Below, one piece after another: positions 8,715 through 19,100 of a DNA stretch of 64,000 nucleotides; positions within the stretch are counted from its first letter, which is position 1, and each line of letters opens with the position of its first letter. The notes beneath the pieces are model-generated. The model saw only the letters and a list, made by a program, of their open reading frames with translations. It had not been told where the DNA came from and did no database searches. A program made the translations under genes and the position numbers. The DNA is taken from positions 62,001 through 126,000 of the forward strand of contig CAYUET010000006.1 in the NCBI GenBank assembly GCA_964443875.1, in the 5' to 3' direction. This DNA is from CAYUET01 sp964443875. GTDB lineage: Bacteria > Auribacterota > JAFGBW01.

Positions 8715-9704
8715 TTATTTAAGATACCCGTTTGAAAGATACCACTCCCCTGTTTTTTTCAGCCCATCACGAATACCGACCCTTGGGTTGTAGCCCAGTT
8801 CTTTTTTTGCTTTGGCAATACTGAATCCCCTGTTCTGCTTAAACCATTCCACGCGTCTGCGGAAAAGGGGTGGTGGTATTTTAAGGGGGACACAGACCAT
8901 TTCAACGAGAGAGGCCAGAAGATACAGAGGCCAGAAGGGAAAATGAATGATTTTAACATTAATTCCCATGCTTTCCCCGATCATTTTTACAAGGTCTTTG
9001 ATGGGGTAATATTCATTGTCCCCGATCAGATAAGGTTCTGCATTTGTTTTATCGGAATCAAAGGCCAGCCAGAAGCTGTCCACAAGATTATCAATATACA
9101 AAGGATGATAAAAGGCTTTTCCGTTTCCAAACATCAGGAAGCGGCCTTTTCTGGCAAATTTGAAAAGATGAAAGAAACGTTCAGGATCTCCGGGTCCGTA
9201 AATAGCCATGGGACGGATGATAACGGATTTGAGCCCTTTAGCTGCAAATTCGGTGACTACTTTTTCGCCTTCCCATTTGGTGAATTGATAATAATCCTCA
9301 CAGGCAATAGGGGATTTTTCATCTCCGGGAATGATTTTAACATCTCCGTGAACCCCCTGTGTGGAGCAGTAGACAAATTTTTTCAGGGTTGAAATTTTGA
9401 GGGCCTCTTCGCATAAGAGCCGCGTTCCTTCCACATTCACATCCCAGTATACTTTTTGCGGGACATTGATTTTTCGGAAAGCGGCTGCAAGATGGAAAAC
9501 TCCGTCGACCTGCGCGAGACATTTTTTTACAGTTTCCCTGTCTGTGACAGAGCCTAAGACTATTTCAACACCTTTTTTTGAAAATTCGTCATAATAAAGT
9601 CCTTTTTGAGTGTCCAGGCTGACAACGGAATGCCCTTTTTCAATTAAAAAACGGACAAGTGCCGAACCTGTAAATCCTAAACCGCCGGTAACTAAAAATT
9701 TCAT
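8715..9704 (-). CDS. NAD(P)-dependent sugar epimerase/dehydratase (extended SDR)
   Basis: An extended short-chain dehydrogenase of 329 aa. The Rossmann dinucleotide motif is at the N-terminus (TGGLGFTGS, residues 6-14), an acidic residue ends strand 2 (D32 region, preferring NAD), and the active site is Y-x-x-x-K (YYQFTK) with S/T in CSTQG. Family members act on nucleotide sugars or, in the 3-beta-HSD branch, on hydroxysteroid-like lipids. The long C-terminal region with a hydrophobic patch (FWPLYLLASLVEMV) is more like that second branch. The neighbouring genes favour a surface-glycan role. The substrate is unknown. Confidence 0.85.
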   Translation of the reverse strand: MKFLVTGGLGFTGSALVRFLIEKGHSVVSLDTQKGLYYDEFSKKGVEIVLGSVTDRETVKKCLAQVDGVFHLAAAFRKINVPQKVYWDVNVEGTRLLCEEALKISTLKKFVYCSTQGVHGDVKIIPGDEKSPIACEDYYQFTKWEGEKVVTEFAAKGLKSVIIRPMAIYGPGDPERFFHLFKFARKGRFLMFGNGKAFYHPLYIDNLVDSFWLAFDSDKTNAEPYLIGDNEYYPIKDLVKMIGESMGINVKIIHFPFWPLYLLASLVEMVCVPLKIPPPLFRRRVEWFKQNRGFSIAKAKKELGYNPRVGIRDGLKKTGEWYLSNGYLK

Positions 9705-9818
9705 GAAGTGACCCTTTAACTATAAACATCATTATTATGATTGGTTATGGAAAAATGTGAATAACAATAAAAGATTTTCATAATACAAGATTAATATCAT
9801 TTATAAAGCTTTTTTTTC

Positions 9819-12566
9819 TTAGCGGGTATTTTTACACTCAAAATGAGTAAGAACAGGGGCATGGATTTTTTTGCCGATTAAAAGACTGATTTTTTCATTA
9901 CTGGTTTTTTCCAGAGCGGTCCGGGGTAAGGCGCCGACAACTCCTGCTCCGGCAAAAGAGCTGCAGGATTGCCCCCTGGTAAGATTTGAAAATCCGCAGC
10001 GCTCAATAGCCTTTAAAACGGCTTCATCTGCAGAACTGAAATCATTTCTGACGGATAAGAGAACGATCGTTCCTTTTTTCAGGCTGTTGAAGAAAAGCAT
10101 ACAGCGTTTGTTTTCCTTCAGGCTGAAAAGAGGATCAAAACTATCCTGAGTTGTTACATTTGTTTTATCATCCAGAAGAACGACATTCAGCCCTCTTCTG
10201 TTCAGGGAATACTCCACATTATTAATCAGAATGGAGGATTCGTCCCCCTGATCCCTGCCTTTGCTTATGAGCTCAATATTTGCCGGAACATAAGTTCCTG
10301 TTTTTCCGATGAAAAATTCCGGCCGGGATGAAAAATCCAGAGGATTCAGTTTGTAATAATAATTGATTATTAATTTATTCGGGATTGTTTTCCATCCTTT
10401 GGTTTTAAAATAAAGAGGGAGGGTTTGTTCTCCTCCTGCCGGAGAAAGCGGAAGAACCATGAGATCTTTATCAAAGAGATTAAGGTGAAGAAAAAAACAG
10501 GCAATATCGGGATCTGTGGGAACATCCAGAGTCAGGGTTACAAAAGGGTTCTTCTGGATATACGAGGAGGAAAAGACTTTGCTTTCCGGGAGTTCTTTTG
10601 GCCGTTCAGCGAACTCAAACAGAAGTTCCTGATCAAAAGTTTTTAAAGGTTTTAAGAATTGGGGAGGATTTTTGTAAACAAAGGACCATTTTTTCTGCAT
10701 TTCATGAGAAAGTTTTTGAAGATGAACCAGAAGATAACGCAGCGGGTAGACTCTGGAATAGTTCATCCTGTTTTTCTTATAATCAGAAAGCGGAGGGGTG
10801 GGGGAGGTTGGAAAAAGACGCTGATAAAGATCCGCGACAACATCACGGCAGATGACGGAAGGAAATCCGGACCATCCGTTGAGCAAAAAAAGGGAATGAT
10901 AATGCGTAAAAAACATGGCTTCAGTTTCAAACCCCGGGTTATTTGAGGGGGCCTCAAGCAGAGCATATTCCCTCTTGATTTTTTTCAGATACTGATAGCA
11001 GGCCGGGGGTTCAAGATAATGAGCTTTATTTTCAAACTGAAAGGGTTCATAGATATATTCAAGCCCGCAGATCACAAAACACAGGCTTAGAAAAAGATTG
11101 GCAATCCATTTCCTTCTGCTGAATACCACCCGGGTCAGGGAAACAAAAATGGACGCAAATACAATGGAGGTGAAGATGACAATAATGGCGTACCGGCTTA
11201 AGACCTGGGCAGCCTCTAGAGGAAAAAGCAGGTCATAAATATAATAGATAAAGCCGTGTCCGAGATTTTGGCCCATCCAGCGGATTTCCGGTCCCAGGGA
11301 AATAATGAAAAAGATAAAAGCGATAAATCCGAGTATCAGCGAGAAGCGGCGGACATTAATCCGCGGCGTATAATCCGCGGATCCGGCCGGGTAACGTTCA
11401 TTGAGCACGATTTTCAGCAGCCATAAAAGGAAGAGGATTTCCACGGGTTGGGTAATTTCTTCAAGGGCGAGGTGGATAAATGAGAGACCTTTCATGGATT
11501 TAAAATAATAAAATCCTGCAATGGAAAAAGCACACAGAAGAATTCCCAGGGTAAGGGTTCTTTGAACGATCTGAAGCCAGAGAGCCCGGTTCCTTTTTTT
11601 ACGGGTTAGAAAGAGGAGAAGGATGTACATGAATCCAAGCCCATAGACGGCATAACCCGGGGTGATGAGATTTTCGCTGAGAGGTTCAAAATAAGGTTTG
11701 TGAATCAGACTTTTTGAGTGGGAATGAAGGCCTTCATAAATGGATAAGTAGGAAGAGATATCTGCGGAAAACTGTTCGCTGGCTTTAATAGTGCTTTCAA
11801 AACGAGCTTCCCCGGCGTTTTCCAGATAAGGAGTGGCATAAGGAAGGAGAATGTGATAGGTGGCGGCTCCCACAATGAGAACGAAAAGTATTTCTTTCAG
11901 CCTGGGACGGTAAAGTTTCATGATAAAGCAGAGGATAAAAAAAAGCAGGCTGCAGATTCCGATAATAAGGGTATAGTACCAGGAACTCAGGGCCTGAAGA
12001 ATAAGAGCCAGAGAATAGAACAGAATATAGATTAACTTCCGTGTTTTAAAAAAGTTCAGCATGAAGGCAAAACTCAGAGGAATACCGAACAGAAGCTGCA
12101 TGTTGTATTCCATATAGTAACTTGTCCGATAAGGACAGAGAATCCAGGCAAAAGCTCCGAAGAAAGCCGCACTTTTACTGTTTGTCAGGCCTTTCAGAAA
12201 GTAATACATGCACAGCCCGGAAAAGATCCATAAAAGGATGAAGGCTGCATTGAAACTGAAAATGATGTTATGTGTTACCAGATAAAAGGGAATAAAAACC
12301 ATGGCCGGGAAAAGGTAATAATCATTCCAGCAAAGGGAATTGCCGTAGGGATATAAAAATTTAGCATTCGTATCCGGAAGAAGATGTCCTGAAAGAATGG
12401 ATTTTGCCGAGTAGAGCGTTGAAGTCAGATGAAGCGAAGGGTTAGGATGGTTCGGCAGATGATCCCATATCTTTAAAGGAAGAGGGTAAAGATAGATCAG
12501 AAGCAGAACCATCAGCAGGAAGCAAAGCAGAATATAATCTTTCACATGGTTATATAGGTTTTTCAT
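9819..12566 (-). CDS. Large multi-pass membrane protein, GT-C-like (putative glycosyltransferase)
   Basis: The 915-aa protein has an N-terminal membrane segment at about 10-30, then about ten more hydrophobic helices up to residue 515, and a long soluble C-terminal part (about 520-915) expected to be periplasmic. This layout, with an aromatic-rich first loop containing H-P-N-P and L-Y-P-Y-G, matches bacterial GT-C / YfhO-type proteins that use lipid-linked sugars. I do not see a diagnostic acidic catalytic motif, so activity is inferred from fold pattern only. It is the first gene of the minus-strand surface-polysaccharide group, 114 nt from the epimerase gene. Confidence 0.6.
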   Translation of the reverse strand: MKNLYNHVKDYILLCFLLMVLLLIYLYPLPLKIWDHLPNHPNPSLHLTSTLYSAKSILSGHLLPDTNAKFLYPYGNSLCWNDYYLFPAMVFIPFYLVTHNIIFSFNAAFILLWIFSGLCMYYFLKGLTNSKSAAFFGAFAWILCPYRTSYYMEYNMQLLFGIPLSFAFMLNFFKTRKLIYILFYSLALILQALSSWYYTLIIGICSLLFFILCFIMKLYRPRLKEILFVLIVGAATYHILLPYATPYLENAGEARFESTIKASEQFSADISSYLSIYEGLHSHSKSLIHKPYFEPLSENLITPGYAVYGLGFMYILLLFLTRKKRNRALWLQIVQRTLTLGILLCAFSIAGFYYFKSMKGLSFIHLALEEITQPVEILFLLWLLKIVLNERYPAGSADYTPRINVRRFSLILGFIAFIFFIISLGPEIRWMGQNLGHGFIYYIYDLLFPLEAAQVLSRYAIIVIFTSIVFASIFVSLTRVVFSRRKWIANLFLSLCFVICGLEYIYEPFQFENKAHYLEPPACYQYLKKIKREYALLEAPSNNPGFETEAMFFTHYHSLFLLNGWSGFPSVICRDVVADLYQRLFPTSPTPPLSDYKKNRMNYSRVYPLRYLLVHLQKLSHEMQKKWSFVYKNPPQFLKPLKTFDQELLFEFAERPKELPESKVFSSSYIQKNPFVTLTLDVPTDPDIACFFLHLNLFDKDLMVLPLSPAGGEQTLPLYFKTKGWKTIPNKLIINYYYKLNPLDFSSRPEFFIGKTGTYVPANIELISKGRDQGDESSILINNVEYSLNRRGLNVVLLDDKTNVTTQDSFDPLFSLKENKRCMLFFNSLKKGTIVLLSVRNDFSSADEAVLKAIERCGFSNLTRGQSCSSFAGAGVVGALPRTALEKTSNEKISLLIGKKIHAPVLTHFECKNTR

Positions 12567-12664
12567 ATGAATTCAGAGGCTAAATGAGAAAGTTCTGCAT
12601 GAATCTTGGTGAAAAGAGTATGAAAATTGAATTTTATTTTTAAAAGGATTTATCATATTTTTGC

Positions 12665-12693
12665 TTGCGTTTATAGGTTTGCATCGATATATA
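12665..12693 (+). promoter_or_regulatory. Possible sigma-70-type promoter for the 12787 gene
   Basis: TTGCGT (12665-12670) and TATATA (12688-12693) are separated by 17 nt within the divergent gap, about 90 nt upstream of the ATG. Both boxes are imperfect, so this is a weak prediction. Confidence 0.3.
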
Positions 12694-12786
12694 TGCCTAC
12701 TCAAAATAACTTGAAAATGTTAGTAAAAATTGTTTCATTCCACAAGTTTTATCCTAACATGCGGTAAATTAAGATGAAGGGGTGTT

Positions 12787-15135
12787 ATGTTTTTCGGCCT
12801 TTTAACGCTTTCCATGGCAACACTTTTGTTTGAACTTTCTCTGACAAAGCTTTTTTCGGTTATTATTTTTTCAAACTATGCCTTTATGATTATATCCACA
12901 GCGCTTTTCGGTTTCGGCTTAAGCGGTGTATGCTCTTCTCTTTTTTCAGGAACAATGAAACGATTTGCAACACCCGGAGGATTGATCGGATACTGCCTTG
13001 CATTCGGCGCAACAGCCCTTGGGGCTTTTTTTGTAATCAATGAGGTGCCGCTTCAGCTTGCTGAAATTCATAAGCCATTGCAAATGATTTATCTGGCTAT
13101 TTATTATCTTGCCCTGATTGTCCCCTTTTTCTTTTCAGGAATGGCGATTGTCACGGTATTTTTTCTTTACACCCGTCGTATCAGCACGCTTTATTTTTTT
13201 GACCTTGTCGGTGCTGCCCTTGGATGTCTTCTGATTATACCTGTATACAGATTCTGGGGCGGTGCTCAGGTATTTTTTTGGATTTTGATTTTATCTGCCT
13301 TTGCTGCCCTGTTTTTTAATGAGTTTCAAAATAAAAAAAGAACCCTTGTCCTGAGTCTCTTTTTGTTAATCCTGGCCTTTATTCTTCCTTCTTTCAGATA
13401 TATCCCCGTCAGGGTTCATGATTTTAAACGAAGCTATAAACAGGATCAGATATGCGGCAACATAGAATATTCCAGATGGTCGGCCTTATCTAAAATCGAT
13501 ATTGCCATGGCTCCGGAGCCCGGATGGAAAAGGCTGTGGATTGACGGGGGCACCAATGAATCTGCACTGGTTGAATTTGATGGAAAGTATGGAGGCTACC
13601 GGGTGAATCAGCTAAACCAGCTCACAATTGCCATCCCCCATCTTTTCAAGAAAAATGCCGATGTGGCCATTATCGGTTCTTCAGGCGGAAGAGAAGTACT
13701 TGTGGCCCTGAACAACAATCCTTTAAGCGTGGATGCCATAGAAATGGATCCTACGATTTGTGAGATCGTCAGCAAAACCTATGGAGAATATATAGGGAAT
13801 ATTTTTAAAGATCCGAGACTTCAGCTTAACTGCGATGAAGGGCGAAGCTTTATTAAAAGAAGCAACAAGAAATATGATATCATTCAGCAGGTTAATAATT
13901 TTACACCTATTGCCATGGCCTCGGGTGCTATTAATGTTTCCGAATCTTATCTTTTAACCCTGGAGGCATTTGAGGATTACTGGCAGCATCTGAAATCCGA
14001 TGGAATTCTGGCTTTAAACCGGCATAATACCTTTAAGATAGCCATGATGGCGCAGGAATTTCTGGAGAAAAAAGGACTCAACCCTTCACGGCATATGATC
14101 GTGATTGAGGGGGAAGATCGTTTGAATAATGGTTTTTATCTGAAAAAATCCCCTTTCACTGATTCAGAAATTCAAACCTTTGAATCTCTGGCAAAGGAAA
14201 GAAACGTCACAGTTCTCTATTCCGCTTTAACTGAGAATGAAATGAACTGGTATGTCCGTTTGTTAAAGAAAGGCGGGAAAAATTATTTCAAGGGATTAAA
14301 AGGGCTTAACCTGGATACTCCGACGGATAACTGCCCTTTTTTTGAACATATTGAAGGATTGGGGAAGATTGATTTAAAGGATGCATCGACTCCCGAAGAT
14401 GTACGCTGGATTCATAATGTAAAGAAACTCGGGAACACGATATCTGCAGCGGATTTGACCTTTGTTGTTTTGCTGATTGAAGCGACTTTGTTTTCCTTAT
14501 TGTTTATTTTTATTCCGCTTTTAAGTCAGAAAAAACAGGGGGCGCCTTCGCCTCACCGCTATGCCTTTCTAGGGTTCTTTTTTTCCATAGGACTTGGCTT
14601 TATACTCATAGAGATCTGTCTGATTCAGAAATTTGTTCTCTTTTTGGGAGTGCCTATTTATTCAATATCTGCGGTCATTTTCTCACTCCTGTTATGGAGT
14701 GCAATGGGCAGTTTTTTAACCAATCTGTTTAAAGATAAGAATCGTTTACCTGCGATTGTATGGACTTGTTCCCTGGTTTTATTAATTGAAATTGTGTGCA
14801 TGGTCTTATTTTTAAATCCTGTTTTGAGTTTTTGTTTAACCCATACCCTTGGGGTCAGGTTTTTGATTACCTTTGCTTTAATTGCGCCTTTAGGAATAGT
14901 CATGGGTATGTTTTTCCCCATCGGCATCAAGCTTGTCGATGAAAAGGCAAGGGATCTGATTCCCTGGATGTGGGGGATTAACGCTTATGCTACAGTCATC
15001 GGCTCTGTGCTGAGCGTATTACTGGCGATCAAGGGCGGTTTTTCCTTTGTGTTGATTCTGTCTGCATTGATCTATGTCCTGGGTGCGTCGGGAATGCTGA
15101 GAGTTATGAAGGAAGGACAAAAAACTCATGTTTAA
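12787..15135 (+). CDS. Membrane-fused spermidine-synthase-like protein
   Basis: Polytopic protein (782 aa) with six or seven hydrophobic helices in residues 1-200. A soluble Rossmann methyltransferase/aminopropyltransferase-like domain follows at about 215-540 (glycine-rich loop near 295-301, I-I-G-S-S-G-G-R-E; acidic D-A-I-E-M-D at the end of the next strand; D-E-G-R-S-F afterwards). A second block of six or seven helices covers about 555-775. This transporter-synthase-transporter layout is known from bacterial spermidine synthase-like membrane proteins of unclear substrate. The active-site Asp of true spermidine synthases is not evident (QQVNNF at that place), so polyamine synthesis is uncertain. 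The Shine-Dalgarno AAGGGG supports ATG 12787. Confidence 0.75.
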   Translation: MFFGLLTLSMATLLFELSLTKLFSVIIFSNYAFMIISTALFGFGLSGVCSSLFSGTMKRFATPGGLIGYCLAFGATALGAFFVINEVPLQLAEIHKPLQMIYLAIYYLALIVPFFFSGMAIVTVFFLYTRRISTLYFFDLVGAALGCLLIIPVYRFWGGAQVFFWILILSAFAALFFNEFQNKKRTLVLSLFLLILAFILPSFRYIPVRVHDFKRSYKQDQICGNIEYSRWSALSKIDIAMAPEPGWKRLWIDGGTNESALVEFDGKYGGYRVNQLNQLTIAIPHLFKKNADVAIIGSSGGREVLVALNNNPLSVDAIEMDPTICEIVSKTYGEYIGNIFKDPRLQLNCDEGRSFIKRSNKKYDIIQQVNNFTPIAMASGAINVSESYLLTLEAFEDYWQHLKSDGILALNRHNTFKIAMMAQEFLEKKGLNPSRHMIVIEGEDRLNNGFYLKKSPFTDSEIQTFESLAKERNVTVLYSALTENEMNWYVRLLKKGGKNYFKGLKGLNLDTPTDNCPFFEHIEGLGKIDLKDASTPEDVRWIHNVKKLGNTISAADLTFVVLLIEATLFSLLFIFIPLLSQKKQGAPSPHRYAFLGFFFSIGLGFILIEICLIQKFVLFLGVPIYSISAVIFSLLLWSAMGSFLTNLFKDKNRLPAIVWTCSLVLLIEIVCMVLFLNPVLSFCLTHTLGVRFLITFALIAPLGIVMGMFFPIGIKLVDEKARDLIPWMWGINAYATVIGSVLSVLLAIKGGFSFVLILSALIYVLGASGMLRVMKEGQKTHV

Positions 15136-16003
15136 ACGTTTTTTCTTTTATCTTTTTTTAGGGGTTCTTATGGGCGCTGCTTATTGGGCTTCCAGCCGGT
15201 TTTTATTTCCTGAAAAAAAATCTTCCCTGGTTCAGATCAGAGAACTGGAAAGGAAAAATGAGGAGTTATGGGTTCTGGAGGAAGGGATAGAAGCGGTTAA
15301 GGGCAGTAAGAAATACAGCATTATCGGCGGAGGAAAGTTAAAGCCTTCTGAAGGATGGACTGAAGACAGCGCATCACCGGATATTATTTTTCTGCATGGT
15401 ACGGATTACAGGGCTTTAAAAAAGTTTATTCTGGAAGACTTCATAAAAACAGCAGAAACCAAACAGGTTATTATTACTGCTCTGGCTATGAAACGAATAT
15501 TGCTTGAGGAAAATGAAGATCTTTTTTCAGTTTATTTTGACGCCTTTAAAAAGAGCGGAGATATTTTTGGAACTGAAGGAACGGCTTTTTACTATCTGAA
15601 TGAACTGGAACTTTCCATAAAGGAGAATCTTTCAGGCGGAATCATTTGCTTTCCTGAAGGGTTTTATTTTTCAAAGGTTAAAAATTATGGGCTGGCTCAT
15701 CTGATCCAGAATAACTTTTCCCTGCAGGGATTTGAAAATCCCATCAAATTTCTTGAAGTAGTGCATTTCCCTAAGCCCAAAGGTTTTAACGGGTCTTTTC
15801 AGGAACTTGTCGAGCAGGCAGGCCAGGAGTACAGAAATAAATATCTTTCACGCATGATTCTGGTGGATTATCAGGCGGGGCGTCTGATTCCCAGAGATGT
15901 TCTGCCGTTTATTGAGCCCAAAAAAACGGACAAAGCGTTGCCTTTATTCAAAATAATCCGCTTGTCTTCGAATGTTTATTTTTCAGGCTTAAAAACAGCA
16001 TAA
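15128..16003 (+). CDS. Membrane-anchored or exported protein of unknown function
   Basis: Not recognised. The 291-aa product starts with one hydrophobic segment (residues 4-24) that could be a signal anchor, then has a soluble mixed alpha/beta region. A few short hydrophobic strands (KQVIITALAMK, GGIICFPEGFYF) suggest a Rossmann-like or hydrolase-like core, but no catalytic motif can be named. It overlaps the preceding membrane protein gene by 8 nt (ATGTTTAA), so the two are translationally coupled and probably work together at the membrane. Confidence 0.7.
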   Translation: MFKRFFFYLFLGVLMGAAYWASSRFLFPEKKSSLVQIRELERKNEELWVLEEGIEAVKGSKKYSIIGGGKLKPSEGWTEDSASPDIIFLHGTDYRALKKFILEDFIKTAETKQVIITALAMKRILLEENEDLFSVYFDAFKKSGDIFGTEGTAFYYLNELELSIKENLSGGIICFPEGFYFSKVKNYGLAHLIQNNFSLQGFENPIKFLEVVHFPKPKGFNGSFQELVEQAGQEYRNKYLSRMILVDYQAGRLIPRDVLPFIEPKKTDKALPLFKIIRLSSNVYFSGLKTA

Positions 16004-16028
16004 CGTTTTACTTTTAATCACGTTAAGT

Positions 16029-16038
16029 GGTCTAGACC
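16029..16038. promoter_or_regulatory. Perfect palindrome GGTCTAGACC, GntR/HutC-type operator candidate
   Basis: GGTCTAGACC sits 110 nt upstream of the giant exported-protein gene, in the context AGTGGTCTAGACCTCC. From memory, this resembles the 16-bp sites bound by DasR/NagR-like GntR regulators (ACTGGTCTAGACCACT type), matching the core and left half but not the right flank. No GntR gene lies in the window. It may instead be chance. Confidence 0.35.
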
Positions 16039-16147
16039 TCCGGTTTTTTAGAAGCACCAAAAATTTGCCTGCCTCCCTTTACAGCTTATCATGGATATGG
16101 TATATGGTTGTAACTAGTTTAGTTTAACCCATTATGAGGTGTGCGGA

Positions 16148-19100
16148 ATGAAAACCTTTATTCATATTTTTACGGTTATTTTACAGATTTTTTATTCTCT
16201 TAACTGCTTTGCCTTGAATGGGTTTGATGCTTCCAGGAAGCGGGATGCACAATGTTTGGCGCCACGAACTGTTTTCCCTTCAATCACTATTATCGGAGCT
16301 TCCAAAGATGCCAAGTCGGATGCTGTTGGGGCTAAGAAAGCAAAAGCAGATAAATCTCTTGATGAAGACTCTCTTGAGGAAGCAAGAGAAGGTTTAGAAA
16401 GATTGAGATCACGATTAATTCAATATAATGAATCACTTGCATCAAAAAACAAGGCAGCCATCAACGCGGCTTTGAATAAGTATCGGAATGCTTTTTATTT
16501 TTTAGCTAATTATTATCAGAATCTTTCATTTGAACATTCAAGGGACAAGGAATTAAAGGCAATTATCGATCAATTTGAGAAATTTCGATCTTCAACTCAA
16601 AGTTTGCTTTATCAAAGGCTTGAAAAGGGGAAGCCCCTGCTTACTAAATCCGGAGACATATATACCATTCCCGGAAGAGAAAAATATGGCAATACAGTCA
16701 GCACTCTTTACAGGGGATATAATCTGGATGGGCTTTGCGGAATGTTTAATTTAGGGACAAAGGGAAATGACGCTTCAAAATTCGAAAATGTGTCCAGCTT
16801 TCTCTTTGAACAGGGCTGGAGTTCTGCCGGTGTCGCCCTTGGAAATCCTAATTTTGATTTAATGACTCATCTGGGTGGAGCAGCCGGAGCTCAATCGGGA
16901 TTCCTTTCAACTTCTTCTGACAGGAATAAAGCCAAACAATTCGCGACCGCAAAAGAAAATTCCAATCAAAAATTTTATGGTGTAGTAGTGGAAATAGATC
17001 CTGCATATGTTGAAGCTGTATTTGCCCGCCATCATTTTGATTCCCGGAGAAAGGAAATTCAGTCAACTGATCCGAACTGGTGGGCTGCGTATGCTGAAAA
17101 TGGGCCGGCCTCTTATCGAAATGAATCAGAAATATCTGTAGCAAGAGAAATTCCCGCAGAGGCTATCATTTGCTGCAGACTGGTCGATGAAACGGGTGTA
17201 TATGTTCAAACAGTAAACAATCCCAATTATAAAGGTAATCAGAAGGCAGAAGCAGCCTCAAAAGATATTGGCAAGCTTTATGACAGTGTTGAAATAGATC
17301 CGGAAAAATCAAGGCCGGCAACGGATAAAGATAAGGAAATTGTGAACAAATGGGTTGAGGGGATGAAATCCAAAGTCAAAGAAATCTCCTCTTTGTATAA
17401 GGATTATCCCAATGTGGATATCAACAAGACTCTGGCCTGGTTAAATACAGCCCTTTCACTTAAAGGTGTAAACATTACCATAACCAAGATTAACGGTGGT
17501 GAGGCGAAGTTTGAAGTAAAAGATAATAAATTAAACATCTTTCTGGATCCGAAAAAAGCCAAGGAGTCCACTCTTTTTCATGAAATGTTTGAAGCCGCTT
17601 TCAGTCTTGCCAATCCAGGTATGCAGGAATTGGCCCACAGTTTTACCTTCATGACTGAAACCGCACTGTATAATGAGAGTATGATCCGTAAATTGTCTAA
17701 TTATGATGATTTAAAACTTTCTGAACTTATAGATAACACAGACGCGGAAATCAACGCGATCAAGGAGGCGATTGATTCAGCTGAGAATGATACCCTTAAA
17801 TCACTTTTGCATAAGAAAATTGAACAGGCAAACAGGATCAAAGAGGAATCGAGAAAAATTCTTCTTTCCAGATTAGCATCACCTGCAGAAGGGGAGGATA
17901 ATTACACCCTTGCGGAATTATTGGAAAACTCAACGGATCAGGGCATCAGAAATGCTGTCAAGAATATACTGGTGAACCGATTAGCTTTCCTTCAGGATGG
18001 GTACCTCAGTGAAAAGTCAAAAGGCGGGAGAACTATAGTCAGAAATTATGATTTAAACCAGGAATCAGATGTTCGTTTATTTGCCCAGTTTTTTAAAGAT
18101 ATGGAAAGTCAGACGGATTATTTAACCCGAAATAATGATTATAATGGGATGTTCAATATGAATATGGGCGATGGGAAAACCCATCTGCTTAGCGGAATTG
18201 CTCTTTCCAGTTTTGATATTCAGGCTCTTATGAGAAATGAAAACGGATGGGTTATTGAAAAAGGTGATGTTTCACAGGTTTCAAGCAGTGAGAAAATCGT
18301 CAACGAGAATCCACGTATCAGACTGGTGAGTGAAAATGGTCTTACCCGCCTGAGATTTATTTTGTCGGATCAGAATTTTGATCTTGAAAAGATAAAGAAA
18401 TCAGAACAAAAGAAAGAAGAAACAGAAGCGAATACCCCCGAAGAAGCCACCAAGTCGGGCCCTGCTTTTGAAGATTTTATAAGGCTTTTAAAAACGAAGT
18501 CCATTGTTTTCAGTACAGACGGCAAAGGGGTAATTTCCAGATTAAATCCGAAGTTGAATACAAATGAGATGGAAACTTATTCAATGGTGGGTTATCAGTT
18601 AAATTTGGATACCTTTTTTTCCGGAGTTACATCTCTTGCGTCTCTTCAGTCTATCATTAATCAGAAATTAAAAGGGATGGAGGATGAAAAATCCGGACCG
18701 GTACGGCGAGCCATACAGAATACAATCCTTGAAACCTGGGCGCAGATTCAAAAGTCTTATTCCGGACCTTCAGGTGCGTCTAAAACAATCGGGTCGGATA
18801 TTTCCTCTTTAATGACCGATACTCCGGAAGGAATTTATTTTGATAAACAGCTTGAAGATTTCACTGCGGCAGAAAAAGCCAAATTAGAACAATTTCAGAA
18901 AAATATTATTTCCAGGACTCCTGCTATCAGGGAAGCCCTTAAAAAATTGAATTTGGATCCTTCCCTGGCAGATTTAATTGGCAAAGCTTTTGATATGAAC
19001 GATCCGACAATACGCTTAGGTATTCAGAAAGCCAAAAACGGTATTCAGGGAGCAGAGGCTATTTATTTTAACGGCATGAATGCAAATGGGAATAAAACCC

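Noticed and set aside
16139..16147. GTG start for the giant exported protein
   Set aside because: ATG 16148 has a Shine-Dalgarno (GAGGT) 7 nt upstream and gives a cleaner signal peptide; the GTG at 16139 overlaps that box.
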